The notes under the pieces are model-generated. The model did not search any database and was not told the DNA's origin. It saw only the letters and a program-made list of their open reading frames with translations. Positions 5,160 to 12,800 of a stretch of DNA of 62,923 bases are shown here, in pieces. The translations under genes and the position numbers were made by a program. Origin of the DNA: a virus; the IMG/VR virus record IMGVR_UViG_3300044626_001587, positions 1-62,923 of that record; one strand, written 5' to 3'. Positions within the stretch are counted from its first letter, which is position 1, and each line of letters opens with the position of its first letter.

Positions 5160-6197
5160 TTACCCGAGGAGCCATTTTGGGTTTTTTAGATACCAATCAG
5201 TGATCTCCTTGATTTTAGAAGAGACTGAGGCTTTTGGTTGCCACCCAAGCTCTCTCAAAAGAGATCCATCAAGTCCATACCTCAAATCGTGCCCAGGCCG
5301 TTGTGAATGGAAATCAACCATTTCATACTTCAATGGTAAACCTATTGAATCTGCAATCATGTTCGCTAGATCTAAATTGGATGTTTCTTCTGCACCAACT
5401 AAATTGTAAATTGGAAGACTGACTCCATCTGTGTTTTGTGTCTGAAGGTTTGGTCCTAAATGCTCAATGAACATACAAGCGTCGGAAATACAATCTTGAG
5501 AGATGTAAAACCTTGATCCTGAAACCTTTTTGTCTGGAGAACTGTGAATCTCAACCACCTCGCCTTTCAAAACTTTTTGAATCACTTTTGGAATGAACTT
5601 TTCTGGATGCTGCCTCACACCAAAACAATTCATTGTCCTCGTGATCAATAACGGCAATTTGTACGTGTTGTGATACGCAAAACAAAATTGCTCACCAGCT
5701 GCTTTTGAAGCTGCATACGGATTCAATGGATTCTGCCTACTGTACTCACCATACAACAATTGACCAGGCGCAGGACCAAATACCTCATCTGTTGAGAAAT
5801 ACAAAAACATCTCAAGATCGGAAAGCTCCCTCGAATACTCAAGCAAATTGCAAGTCCCAACCGTGTTGTCCTGAAGAAATTCTAATGGATACAAAATCGA
5901 TCGGTCAACATGCGATTGAGCAGCCAAATGATAAATGATTTGAATGGGACCAATCTGCTCTCGCAATTGCTTTGAAATTGGAGCCTTCAAATCATGATAG
6001 ATGAACTTTACCCTCGATTTCCAATCAATACCAAGCTCCTGAAGCTCACTAAATACCTCACTCAATCGATTCAAATTGCCAGAATGATCCAACCTGTCAA
6101 TCAATACCAAATTGTGGTCTCGATGGAGCAACAAATTCTGAACCAATTTGTGCCCAATGAAACCACTACCACCCGTCACTAAAACATTTTTTGCCAT
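5160..6197 (-). CDS. NAD-dependent dTDP-glucose 4,6-dehydratase-like enzyme
   Basis: This 345-residue short-chain dehydrogenase of the extended type has the RmlB hallmarks: TGGSGFIG nucleotide-binding loop (8-15), AAQSHVDRS (92-100), the catalytic TDE (136-138) in STDEVFG, and YxxxK (Y161, K165). This family oxidises and dehydrates nucleotide-diphospho-sugars on the way to deoxysugars. Its length matches RmlB (about 350). It probably supplies an activated sugar, perhaps for the phage glycosyltransferases (21326, 54589), or alters host surface sugar. Exact substrate specificity cannot be read. It lies downstream of Hsp20, separated by a terminator. Confidence 0.85.
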   Translation of the reverse strand: MAKNVLVTGGSGFIGHKLVQNLLLHRDHNLVLIDRLDHSGNLNRLSEVFSELQELGIDWKSRVKFIYHDLKAPISKQLREQIGPIQIIYHLAAQSHVDRSILYPLEFLQDNTVGTCNLLEYSRELSDLEMFLYFSTDEVFGPAPGQLLYGEYSRQNPLNPYAASKAAGEQFCFAYHNTYKLPLLITRTMNCFGVRQHPEKFIPKVIQKVLKGEVVEIHSSPDKKVSGSRFYISQDCISDACMFIEHLGPNLQTQNTDGVSLPIYNLVGAEETSNLDLANMIADSIGLPLKYEMVDFHSQRPGHDLRYGLDGSLLRELGWQPKASVSSKIKEITDWYLKNPKWLLG

Positions 6198-6206
6198 CAG
6201 AAAATC

Positions 6207-6246
6207 CTAAAAAAAAAGGACCCAACCAGAAAACTGATTGGGTCCA
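6207..6246 (-). terminator. Leftward terminator after hsp20
   Basis: GGACCCAATCAG, TTTT loop, CTGGTTGGGTCC, then nine T on the minus strand. Confidence 0.85.
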
Positions 6247-6262
6247 AAAAAATTACCAATCT

Positions 6263-6700
6263 TTATGGAGTCGAAATCTCAATCTTTTTTGGCTTCCTCG
6301 ATTCTGGAATGATTTGTTCCAACCAAATCTTGAGCAAACCATTGAAATATTCAGCTCCCTTGACCTCAACATTGTCGGCGAGCTTGAATTGCCTCTTGAA
6401 ACTACGATCGGCAATCCCTTTGTACAACCAATCAAAATTGGACCTGTCTTGCTCAACCTTGGAACTAACAACTAAACGATCATCCAACAATTCAATCTCG
6501 ATCTCATTGGTACCAAAACCAGCCAATGCAACCTCAATCAAATACTTGTTGTCAGATACCTTCTTGATATTAAATGGAGGATAATTGGAACTTAATTCCT
6601 CCATCCCATCCCGAAACTTGGCCATCTTGTCAAAAAAATGGTCAAAACCAACCAAAAAACGATCATAATCCTTGAACTGATGCTTGTGCTCTAATTGCAT
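6263..6700 (-). CDS. hsp20: Hsp20 / small heat-shock protein
   Basis: The ATG at 6700 follows AAAGGAG; the open frame extends further but without a ribosome site. The 145-residue product has the alpha-crystallin domain of the IbpA type: FNIKKVSDNKYLIEVALAGF, the DRLVVSSK strand, GIADRSFKRQFKLADNVEV, then GLLKIWLEQ. An I-x-P motif (IIPESRKPKKI) near the C-terminus fits the oligomerisation tail. Small heat-shock proteins hold unfolding proteins. T4-like cyanophages commonly carry an hsp20 gene. A TATAAATA late promoter lies upstream (6797-6804), so late expression and a role in virion assembly are plausible. Confidence 0.9.
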   Translation of the reverse strand: MQLEHKHQFKDYDRFLVGFDHFFDKMAKFRDGMEELSSNYPPFNIKKVSDNKYLIEVALAGFGTNEIEIELLDDRLVVSSKVEQDRSNFDWLYKGIADRSFKRQFKLADNVEVKGAEYFNGLLKIWLEQIIPESRKPKKIEISTP

Positions 6701-6796
6701 CTCTATACTCCTTTTTATAAGACTAAAAAAAGAGTCCAGCAACCAATATCAAAATGGCCAATAAAGCACCACTGATACTAGTTACTGGACCAATAG

Positions 6797-6804
6797 TATT
6801 TATA
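6797..6804 (-). promoter_or_regulatory. T4-like late promoter (TATAAATA)
   Basis: A minus-strand TATAAATA lies about 97 bp before the hsp20 start and immediately after the stop of the ATPase gene. Confidence 0.55.
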
Positions 6805-7584
6805 TCACCGAACTGGACGAAACAGCGTTTGTTCGGCAACAACTTTCCACTTTTGAGGAAGTGACTTCCTCAGTTGACTGAGCTTGCAACAGATCCTAAT
6901 CGAAAGCTCACGGAACTTCGAATAGTTCTGAAGAAGAAAACTAAACACCTCTTGCTGCTCTTGAACCGTAAGCCCTTGATCAGAAAGAAGTCCTTCCTGA
7001 ATTACTTGCTTGATCCTAATCAAATAATCCTTGGGATTCTTGATTGAAAGATCAAGATAATGCGACCTCGAGATCAATGCTTCAAGATGAGGAGAATGCT
7101 TCGACTTCTGTTGAATCAATCGGTCGAAATCAATGTTCGTGATGAAACAAACACTTCCCTCAAACATGAACGACCTCGGAAGCCGTTCACCAGTCTCGTC
7201 ATCCGAGAGATTGAACTCTGCAAGATACGAAACAATACGCTCAGGACCAGTATCCAAACAAGCCTTGAGCATGTTAACAGAGACTTCGTCAGAGAAAACA
7301 GAATCACAGTCGTCAAATACGACACAAGAACCAGGAAAACGGTTCTGATATAGTACTTTGTAAAGACCAGTGGCCCTGCAAAATCCCTTGACAATCTCAT
7401 AACGAGACCCAGATGGATCCCACTTCTGCAATTCAGTAGTGATCGTATAAGATTTGCCAAGTCCCGGAGGACCAGACAAAATCATAGAACTAGCACCACC
7501 GCTAATCAAAAGATTGATCAAATCCTTCGAGCACTCAAACCGAGATTTGATGCGCTCATAAGCTTGATCGTCAGTCTCAATCAT
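6805..7584 (-). CDS. AAA-type ATPase
   Basis: This 259-residue protein has a clear Walker A (GPPGLGKS, 38-45), a Walker B (CVVFDD, about 87-92) and a sensor-like CFITN segment followed by an arginine-containing region (ALISRSHYLDL). The architecture is a single AAA core of clamp-loader or MoxR-like size, with a helical C-terminal lid. ATPases of this kind are common in T4-like phages of aquatic bacteria, where their partner is unknown. It is transcribed from an early promoter (7611-7639) and is followed by hsp20. The role could be in replication or remodelling; the sequence does not say. Confidence 0.8.
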   Translation of the reverse strand: MIETDDQAYERIKSRFECSKDLINLLISGGASSMILSGPPGLGKSYTITTELQKWDPSGSRYEIVKGFCRATGLYKVLYQNRFPGSCVVFDDCDSVFSDEVSVNMLKACLDTGPERIVSYLAEFNLSDDETGERLPRSFMFEGSVCFITNIDFDRLIQQKSKHSPHLEALISRSHYLDLSIKNPKDYLIRIKQVIQEGLLSDQGLTVQEQQEVFSFLLQNYSKFRELSIRICCKLSQLRKSLPQKWKVVAEQTLFRPVR

Positions 7585-7610
7585 TAATTGCTCCCTTGAT
7601 TACAGGGATC

Positions 7611-7639
7611 AGTATACGAGATCTGATCCGGAAGATCAA
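7611..7639 (-). promoter_or_regulatory. Early sigma70-like promoter (leftward)
   Basis: On the minus strand: TTGATC, 17 bp, TATACT, just before the ATPase gene. Confidence 0.7.
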
Positions 7640-7654
7640 CAGGAATCTAAACAA

Positions 7655-7688
7655 CAGGAAACCCCCAGAGAAATTTCTCTGGGGGCTC
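7655..7688 (-). terminator. Terminator of the tRNA transcript
   Basis: CCCCCAGAGAAA pairs perfectly with TTTCTCTGGGGG, then TTTCCTGTTGTTT on the minus strand. It lies just downstream of the three tRNA genes. Confidence 0.75.
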
Positions 7689-7699
7689 CAATAAAAACA

Positions 7700-7804
7700 A
7701 TAACCAGTAGGACTCGAACCTACACACTCCTAACAAAGGAGATACTAGCCTATTTCCACCCTAATCAGAGCTGGACCCAATAATCCTTGGGATATGATGG
7801 TTAC
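7700..7804 (-). tRNA. Atypical tRNA-like gene, about 105 nt, isotype unresolved
   Basis: The ends are tRNA-like: acceptor strands GTAACCA and TGGTTAT pair, and the T arm GTAGG-TTCGAGT-CCTAC is perfect. Between them are about 73 nt, too many for an ordinary tRNA. A hairpin CTCCT-TTGTT-AGGAG could be an irregular anticodon arm (anticodon UGU, Thr) or a long variable arm, in which case the anticodon lies further upstream. Another stem CCCAA/TTGGG sits near the 5' side. It may be a tRNA with an insertion, a non-canonical tRNA, or a decayed one. Confidence 0.5.
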
Positions 7805-7842
7805 TGTTTTATTTTACTAACACTTATATATGTATAAATTGG

Positions 7843-7916
7843 CGTACCCAGAAGGATTCGAACCTTCACGAGCCTGCTTAGAAGGCAGGTGCTCTATCCT
7901 GTTGAGCTATGGGTAC
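7843..7916 (-). tRNA. tRNA-Arg (UCU)
   Basis: A complete cloverleaf of 74 nt. Acceptor GTACCCA/TGGGTAC, D arm GCTC/GAGC, anticodon arm CCTGC-CTTCTAA-GCAGG with anticodon TCT (reads AGA), T arm GAAGG-TTCGAAT-CCTTC. CCA is not encoded. AGA is a frequent arginine codon in the phage's structural genes, which fits a codon-supply role. Confidence 0.92.
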
Positions 7917-7923
7917 TGAATGG

Positions 7924-8016
7924 TCGGCGTGAGCGGACTCGAACCGCTAACCGCGCACCCATCTAGTGCATACGTGAGGTATAAGCTCACCGCTCTACCA
8001 ATTGAGCTACACGCCG
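7924..8016 (-). tRNA. tRNA with long variable arm, apparent anticodon UAU (Ile)
   Basis: Acceptor CGGCGTG/CACGCCG, D arm GCTC/GAGC, anticodon arm GTGAG-CTTATAC-CTCAC, T arm AGCGG-TTCGAGT-CCGCT, total 93 nt. The anticodon reads UAU, for the Ile codon AUA. The 25-nt variable region contains a GCAC/GTGC stem. Long variable arms belong to Leu, Ser and Tyr tRNAs, none of which has anticodon UAU. Either this is an unusual tRNA or it has a roughly 20-nt insertion. An alternative anticodon loop (TAGATGG in the second stem) lacks the universal U33. Confidence 0.7.
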
Positions 8017-8041
8017 TCCTTATTTAGTTAAATTCCTCCCA

Positions 8042-8239
8042 TCAAGCTGCGCTTGCCATTGCTGCAAGTAAATTAGTAGATGGACTGTTTTCTTCAAACT
8101 TGAGAACAGTCATCACTCGAAAACCATTTGATTTCTTGCAGTCTTCAACTGCATTTTGAAGCTCGAGGAACAACCGTGGCGATTCTCTCGTAGATCCAAA
8201 AACAGTTAAGTAAACACATTCGGGAATCGAATTATCCAT
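8042..8239 (-). CDS. Hypothetical protein, 65 aa
   Basis: The ATG at 8239 follows AAGGA. The small protein begins MDNSIPECVYLTVFGSTRES and ends with an Ala-rich tail (LLAAMASAA). It lies just downstream of the HTH gene (8251) and shares its promoter. No family is recognised. Confidence 0.55.
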   Translation of the reverse strand: MDNSIPECVYLTVFGSTRESPRLFLELQNAVEDCKKSNGFRVMTVLKFEENSPSTNLLAAMASAA

Positions 8240-8250
8240 TTTTTTTGTCC

Positions 8251-8472
8251 TTACTCAACGGAATCCAAAACATAAAAGGTCTTTTCACGACCCTTCGTGT
8301 CAGAACGTCGTTCGGCAAAAACATCAAAACCAAGCGGACGAGTCTTTGACCGAATGGACGAAATCGTTGCCCTAACATTCCGAACACCATAACGAGCAGA
8401 AATCTGACTAGCCGTTAGACCACCTTCAGATTGCTCAAGCGCCCTAAAAACACGAGCTTGCTTTGTAAGCAT
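8251..8472 (-). CDS. Winged-helix / HTH protein, 73 aa
   Basis: The ATG at 8472 follows AGAGGAGC. The sequence has a helix-turn-helix pattern: KQARVFRALEQ, GGLTASQISARYGVRNVRATISSIR (helices 2 and 3), then a beta-wing with a basic turn (ERRSDTKGREKTFYVL). This matches the short winged-helix proteins found in many phages. It probably binds DNA as a transcription regulator, perhaps of the surrounding early genes. It has its own early promoter (8525-8553). Confidence 0.75.
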   Translation of the reverse strand: MLTKQARVFRALEQSEGGLTASQISARYGVRNVRATISSIRSKTRPLGFDVFAERRSDTKGREKTFYVLDSVE

Positions 8473-8524
8473 TTGAATGCTCCTCTAAATCTGGATCAGA
8501 ACTGCCTGACCCCTCACATTTCTC

Positions 8525-8553
8525 AGTATCTTAGCTTCAGAGATGATTGTCAA
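8525..8553 (-). promoter_or_regulatory. Early sigma70-like promoter (leftward)
   Basis: On the minus strand: TTGACA, 17 bp, GATACT, before the HTH gene. Confidence 0.8.
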
Positions 8554-8719
8554 CAGAGATTTTCAGAAATCTAAAAATTAACTGGCCCCCAAATCCCGCC
8601 GTTAATTCGAACGCCCCTCACATGCAAAGCATGGTGTCAATCAATTTGTTTTTCGACAAAAAAAGATTCAAGGCGTTCTTACCTACAGTACGAGTATGTA
8701 TCTTTTTTAGATCTTTTCA

Positions 8720-8947
8720 CTATCCATTGAAGTATCGAACAGTGTCCAAATAAATTGTTTGCTCGATCATCTTTTTGATTCCACCCATTTGCTCAGCGGT
8801 CGTTGTAGGATAGAGATCAATATGATCGTTCAACTGATCTGTAACTACTGATTGAATGAACTCCAAACCATCTGATCTGTCCTTGAATGCACCAAGAACC
8901 AAAACATTCTGGTCTTTTTTTGCCCACACAATAAACAAATTTCTCAT
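8720..8947 (-). CDS. Hypothetical protein, 75 aa
   Basis: The ATG at 8947 follows AAGGAGC. A likely mixed alpha/beta protein begins MRNLFIVWAKKDQNVLVLGA with a central acidic helix (FKDRSDGLEFIQSVVTDQL). It lies between the HTH gene and the duplicated gene pair. No family is recognised. Confidence 0.6.
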   Translation of the reverse strand: MRNLFIVWAKKDQNVLVLGAFKDRSDGLEFIQSVVTDQLNDHIDLYPTTTAEQMGGIKKMIEQTIYLDTVRYFNG

Positions 8948-8980
8948 CTAAAGCTCCTTCAGGACTTTAGATAGCTTAGA

Positions 8981-9421
8981 TCATCGACGTTCGGGAGGCA
9001 ACAGATGTTTAAATGCATTTGGACCCAGTCCCGTTAAATGAACAGCCATTTTTTCAACAATATTTAATGGAGTTGTAGGCAAACCACCTTCTTTAGGAAG
9101 ATATTTGTATAATACATTGGGGGGTACATGAGGGGTTGCATCGCCTTTCAAACGAAACAGCTCGGGGTAATCCTTGTAAGGGATTGTTATTGCACCTCGT
9201 GTGGCCGTATCTCCCGGCTGCAACCAACTTGGTCCAACAACCGATACATTAAGGCCATCTCCAGTTGGAGCCGAACTTATTGTATGCTGCTCATGCCTTG
9301 TTGTATGAACACTTCCAACAAACTTTTCTAGATCAAACGGCTTATTTGGATCATACACCTCATTCAACACACCCAAAATGGTGTTTTTCAAACTATTTTG
9401 ACTGTAGTAATTTAAAAACAT
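8981..9421 (-). CDS. Duplicated late protein, copy A, 146 aa
   Basis: It begins MFLNYYSQNSLKNTILGVL and ends LLPPERR, both identical to the neighbour at 9557. The middle differs but keeps a shared plan (a TPHVPPNVLYKY-type segment, then a Pro-rich stretch, then a helix ending GPNAFKHLL). The acidic residue after the first 20 amphipathic residues (VLNE) recalls the capsid-targeting-like starts elsewhere in the window. A TATAAATA late promoter lies 28 bp upstream. It may be an internal head protein; the function is unknown. Confidence 0.65.
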   Translation of the reverse strand: MFLNYYSQNSLKNTILGVLNEVYDPNKPFDLEKFVGSVHTTRHEQHTISSAPTGDGLNVSVVGPSWLQPGDTATRGAITIPYKDYPELFRLKGDATPHVPPNVLYKYLPKEGGLPTTPLNIVEKMAVHLTGLGPNAFKHLLPPERR

Positions 9422-9448
9422 TCAATGTTCCTTATTTTGTGCAATAGA

Positions 9449-9456
9449 TATTTATA
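9449..9456 (-). promoter_or_regulatory. T4-like late promoter (TATAAATA)
   Basis: A minus-strand TATAAATA lies 28 bp before the start at 9421. The same element stands at the same distance before the paralogue. Confidence 0.75.
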
Positions 9457-9556
9457 ATACCAGTATTGGAGTTAAATCATGAGTGTAATTGCATTGTGTT
9501 GTCAATTAATTTCTAATTTCTTTCCCTGTAGAAAAAACAACGATAGATAGCTTAGA

Positions 9557-10048
9557 TCATCGACGTTCGGGAGGCAACAACCTTAACAATTGATCAACAT
9601 GATTCGGGCCCAGTTGTTCAATATGTGTAGCTAATGCCCCAACATGATTTTCAACAGTTTTTGGGTGTGGCCTAAATGGTAAATTTGGCTTATCGGTATA
9701 TCGTACCAAGTAACCTGGAATATGACTTTCTAATTTCTTACGGTCCACAATACCATTTTTGTCAAATAAGGCACGATAATCCTCTGGAGAAATCATTGCT
9801 GTCCTCAACGATACCCCGTTTGGTCTTGTTGCTTCTAAACTTAAATATTGTTCAAAGCCATCAACCAAAAGAGATGAACTCACATGTAATCTAGGAACTG
9901 TGTTTTCACCTGGCTTAATTACTGTACCATTTTCTCCATGATTTGTTGTTCTGATCAAAAGATGATCTATAAATTGATTAAACATCTCATTCAACACACC
10001 CAAAATGGTGTTTTTCAAACTATTTTGACTGTAGTAATTTAAAAACAT
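9557..10048 (-). CDS. Duplicated late protein, copy B, 163 aa
   Basis: A paralogue of the 8981 gene with the same 20-residue start and the same LLPPERR end, but a largely different centre (VPRLHVSSSLLVDGF, ISPEDYRALFDKNG). The conserved ends and exchanged middle suggest that the ends carry a shared targeting or assembly function and the middle the specific activity. The late promoter is at 10076-10083. The function is unknown. Confidence 0.65.
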   Translation of the reverse strand: MFLNYYSQNSLKNTILGVLNEMFNQFIDHLLIRTTNHGENGTVIKPGENTVPRLHVSSSLLVDGFEQYLSLEATRPNGVSLRTAMISPEDYRALFDKNGIVDRKKLESHIPGYLVRYTDKPNLPFRPHPKTVENHVGALATHIEQLGPNHVDQLLRLLPPERR

Positions 10049-10075
10049 TCAATGTTCCTTATTTTGTGCAATACA

Positions 10076-10083
10076 TATTTATA
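10076..10083 (-). promoter_or_regulatory. T4-like late promoter (TATAAATA)
   Basis: A minus-strand TATAAATA lies 28 bp before the start at 10048. Confidence 0.75.
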
Positions 10084-10169
10084 TTACCAGTATCGGATTA
10101 AACTCATGAGTCTAATTGCATTGTGTTGTCAATTAATTTCTAATTTCTTTCCCTGTAGAAAAAACAACG

Positions 10170-10799
10170 ATGAAAAACGACCAAGAAGACGAAGACCATT
10201 TTGACCTTTGGATCGGTCTTGATTGGTCTTTGTCATCTCCTGCTCTAACCGTTTATTCAACCAAAGACGACAAGTACGATTGTTTCTATTGGCACAAAAA
10301 GCAACAAGATGTTTTTGCTGTTGGACAGTTTCGTTTTCACCAAAATCAAAAACAACCTGAAAAAAACTTTGAAAGAACAATAGAAATTCAACAGTGGTTG
10401 GTACAATCAATCAAATCAATCTCAACGCCTACCAAAAAAATCTTTGCACTGTTTGAAGGGATTTCATACGGATCTGTTGGTAGAGTGTGCCAACTAGCTG
10501 AAAACCTTGGTGTTTCTAAATTTCAACTTCTTACCAATTTCAACAGTGTTGTAAAGGAAGTCTCACCAAAATCTGTCAAAAAGTTTGCAACAGGCAATGG
10601 TAGCTGTGACAAACTTCAAATGTATGAGCAATGGTACAAGACGACTAACATCGATCTGACGGAATTACTGAAAATATCAAATAAATCAAGTAGTCCTATT
10701 CAAGACATCGTTGACTCTTACTGGATAGTACAGTATGCTATAAATAATAGAAATCAGCTCGTCAAAGGTGTTGAAAATGAGTCGAAAGCAAAAAAATAG
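10170..10799 (+). CDS. RuvC-like (RNase H fold) nuclease
   Basis: This 209-residue protein has the four acidic positions of RuvC-type resolvases: D18 in IGLDWSLSSPAL, E96 in FALFEGISYG, and D179/D182 in QDIVDSYW. It also has the typical SPKSVKKFATGNGSCDKLQM motif before the last acids. RuvC cuts Holliday junctions; phage relatives resolve branched replication DNA before packaging. The gene follows the duplicated unit and heads a rightward group of small genes (10777, 11062, 11292). The N-terminus is acidic. The cleavage specificity is not known. Confidence 0.85.
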   Translation: MKNDQEDEDHFDLWIGLDWSLSSPALTVYSTKDDKYDCFYWHKKQQDVFAVGQFRFHQNQKQPEKNFERTIEIQQWLVQSIKSISTPTKKIFALFEGISYGSVGRVCQLAENLGVSKFQLLTNFNSVVKEVSPKSVKKFATGNGSCDKLQMYEQWYKTTNIDLTELLKISNKSSSPIQDIVDSYWIVQYAINNRNQLVKGVENESKAKK

Positions 10800-11052
10800 T
10801 AAACCTGATTCATCACAGTTTGATCACGAACGATCACTAGATATAGCTGATTCGTTGTTTAGGACAATCGTAACAGAGCACAAATATCAGCCGTTTAGCA
10901 ATCAGCAGCTTGCTGGAGCAATCGAACTAATGCTTGAACGGCTGAGAAACCCACATAAACCAGAAGCATGGGTCTATTTGTGTGCATCTATTCGTGACAG
11001 TATGAATTACAATTTAGAGCGATCCAAAGCGGCTCGTACAGCAAACACATAG
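10777..11052 (+). CDS. Hypothetical protein, 91 aa
   Basis: It overlaps the nuclease gene by 23 bp, which suggests coupling. ATG 10777 follows AAAGGTG; a GTG at 10768 is the alternative start. The helical charged protein begins MSRKQKNSKPDSSQFD. The repeated amphipathic helices (GAIELMLERLRNP, WVYLCASIRDSM) recall small phage proteins without known function. Confidence 0.6.
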   Translation: MSRKQKNSKPDSSQFDHERSLDIADSLFRTIVTEHKYQPFSNQQLAGAIELMLERLRNPHKPEAWVYLCASIRDSMNYNLERSKAARTANT

Positions 11053-11061
11053 GAGTTGATT

Positions 11062-11277
11062 ATGAAAATGAAGACTTTTTGCCATGATAGTTTCAACCAT
11101 AGGTTTGTTATTATCGAAGAACAAATTCACTTTGGTACAGGAAAACGATATGTAATGCAACAAACTGACCAGAGAGGAAATTTTTCTCCTGGTGAAGTTG
11201 TTCTTACAGAGGAACAGTACCAAAATGCACTTCAGCGGTTTGATGTCCAAGGATGGAAACAACTGCTCGTTGAATAA
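11062..11277 (+). CDS. Hypothetical protein, 71 aa
   Basis: ATG 11062 follows AGGAG by 6 bp; a TTG at 11056 is unlikely. A small, probably beta-rich protein begins MKMKTFCHDSFNHRFVIIEE and ends with a helix (QNALQRFDVQGWKQLL). It lies in the group behind the RuvC-like gene. No family is recognised. Confidence 0.6.
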   Translation: MKMKTFCHDSFNHRFVIIEEQIHFGTGKRYVMQQTDQRGNFSPGEVVLTEEQYQNALQRFDVQGWKQLLVE

Positions 11278-11291
11278 AAATGGAGTGTTTG

Positions 11292-11540
11292 ATGTACAGC
11301 TTTGAACAAGTTGTTCGAAGTCACAAGTTTTGTGCTAATACACAATCTGAAGATGGCTTTCAACTGATAGATTATCAATGGAGTGAACAAACAAAATACA
11401 AACCATGGATCGTTGAAAAGCAAGGCAAGAAATATAGAGCTTCGTATTTGTTTTGCTTCAACAGGTTCAAACGTCACACACCACACGAATTGGAGATGCA
11501 AAAGAAACCAATCAAACCAAGACGAAGACCTAAAAAGTAA
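11292..11540 (+). CDS. Hypothetical protein, 82 aa
   Basis: ATG 11292 follows GGAG; an ATG at 11280 lacks a ribosome site. The protein is rich in aromatic and basic residues and ends in a strongly basic tail (KKPIKPRRRPKK), suggesting nucleic-acid contact. It is the last gene before the terminator at 11548-11585. No family is recognised. Confidence 0.6.
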   Translation: MYSFEQVVRSHKFCANTQSEDGFQLIDYQWSEQTKYKPWIVEKQGKKYRASYLFCFNRFKRHTPHELEMQKKPIKPRRRPKK

Positions 11541-11547
11541 AACAAGA

Positions 11548-11585
11548 GGAGACGATAAATAAGTTATCGTCTCCTTTTTTTTTTT
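11548..11585 (+). terminator. Strong terminator with embedded late-promoter-like loop
   Basis: GGAGACGATAA pairs perfectly with TTATCGTCTCC; eleven T follow. The upper stem and loop read GATAAATA (11554-11561), one base from the late-promoter octamer, 34 bp before the gene at 11595. Confidence 0.85.
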
Positions 11586-11594
11586 AGGTCAAAA

Positions 11595-12752
11595 ATGATC
11601 AATAGCCAGTCTCTTATCAAACAAACAGTTCTCAATTGCTTGAACAAGAAAATGGTTCTTCAAGAGAATGAACAAAATATATTTGCGTGGACACCACTAC
11701 CAGGAGTTCTCAAGGGACTTGAAATGAATAAACCACCATGGGCCAAAAAAATTGCTGAAACGTTTCCAGAACAAGGAGAAACTATTCCTTCTAAAATAAG
11801 GCCTAATTCTGTAAAATTTACGATGAGGTCTAAAGCTTCTATACCTATACCAACGGAAACAAGGCCTAAACCTGTAGATTTTCTTAGGATGAATCCTAAA
11901 GATATTATAGCTTCCAGATTTCCTCGTAATTGGCAAAATAATCAAACGCCTTCTTATACTTCAGCTCGTGATCGGCAACAAAATTATCAAAGGTCTTTTT
12001 ATGCTTCAGCTATTGCACACCATCTTAAAGACTTTGAGAACGATCACATAACAAAAAAGTTACTTGGTCATATAAACGCTCTGGCTGCATATATGGGTCA
12101 TGAGCAACCAACAGATAAACCTTTTCATGTTCTTGACTATCAAAATAATAGTTCCCAACATGAAGATATGGCTACAGCACTTCAACACCATTTTATTGAG
12201 TTGTTATATGGACACATGACTGCAGTTCAAAAGAAAAAACGGGAAATTTTAGGGTCGTACCCTTCTAATATGGAAGGACCAACAACTGTAAAAAAATCTG
12301 ATATCGATATTTCACATCCAGATGTTCATCCTATCGTACGAGAAATTCTTAGAGAAGGTAAGAGAAAGCTGCGATTACAACAAGCTAAGAGTCTACCTGT
12401 TGTGAGCGGTGTTGTGAGCGGGGTTAAAAATGTTCTAAATAGGATGTCTCCTCCTGGAGAGGGTCCTGATGAACGAGAAGAAGCATTAGCTCATAGAAAA
12501 CAATTAGATCCTGTATCACGAGGTTTTGACTTTTTGCATGAAAGCACCACACTTGACAAAGAAACACCAACACCAAAACAAATAGCTAGAAAACACCATG
12601 TTTCCGTCCAGTTAGTAAAAAAACGGTTGAAAGATGGTATGAAAATTGAAGGAGAGCATTCTCAAAAAAAGGGGGTACAACGAGAAATAGCTCTTGACCA
12701 TCTTGGTGAAGATCCAGGATACTATGGAAAACTGAAGAAAGTTGAACGGTAA
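11595..12752 (+). CDS. Putative late protein with C-terminal DUF5661-like domain, 385 aa
   Basis: The first 25 residues (MINSQSLIKQTVLNCLNKKM then VLQENEQ) are an amphipathic start of the capsid-targeting type, looser than the MxxFxxFLxE group. The middle is low-complexity and basic. The last 60 residues (KQIARKHHVSV, then REIALDHLGEDPGYYGKL) match the pattern of the DUF5661 family, common at the C-terminus of phage and uncultured bacterial proteins. It stands between a terminator with a late-promoter-like loop and the SpeD-like leader. The role is unknown; a packaged protein is my inference. Confidence 0.6.
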   Translation: MINSQSLIKQTVLNCLNKKMVLQENEQNIFAWTPLPGVLKGLEMNKPPWAKKIAETFPEQGETIPSKIRPNSVKFTMRSKASIPIPTETRPKPVDFLRMNPKDIIASRFPRNWQNNQTPSYTSARDRQQNYQRSFYASAIAHHLKDFENDHITKKLLGHINALAAYMGHEQPTDKPFHVLDYQNNSSQHEDMATALQHHFIELLYGHMTAVQKKKREILGSYPSNMEGPTTVKKSDIDISHPDVHPIVREILREGKRKLRLQQAKSLPVVSGVVSGVKNVLNRMSPPGEGPDEREEALAHRKQLDPVSRGFDFLHESTTLDKETPTPKQIARKHHVSVQLVKKRLKDGMKIEGEHSQKKGVQREIALDHLGEDPGYYGKLKKVER

Positions 12753-12800
12753 CAAACCGGCGACAACTGTTGTTTTTAATACATAAAAGTGTTCCTCGTA

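Larger units (their letters stand above)
8969..10171. repeat. Diverged tandem duplication of a gene and its promoter
   Basis: Two head-to-tail units, about 8969-9545 and 9546-10171, each run from GATAGCTTAGATCATCGACG to a shared upstream region that ends CCCTGTAGAAAAAACAACGA. The gene ends and the late-promoter region are nearly identical; the central parts of the two genes have diverged or been exchanged. The start codon of the rightward nuclease gene (10170) lies exactly at the right end of the second unit. Confidence 0.85.

Noticed and set aside
6732-6800. Short hydrophobic minus-strand frame ending LLAILILVAGLFF, between the ATPase and hsp20 genes
   Set aside because: It looks like a transmembrane peptide, but no ATG, GTG or TTG start with a ribosome site exists in frame. 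It could be real with a non-standard start, so it is only noted here.
8969-10171. Insertion sequence or mobile element causing the duplication
   Set aside because: No transposase, terminal inverted repeats or target-site duplication. It is a plain direct duplication of a gene with its promoter.
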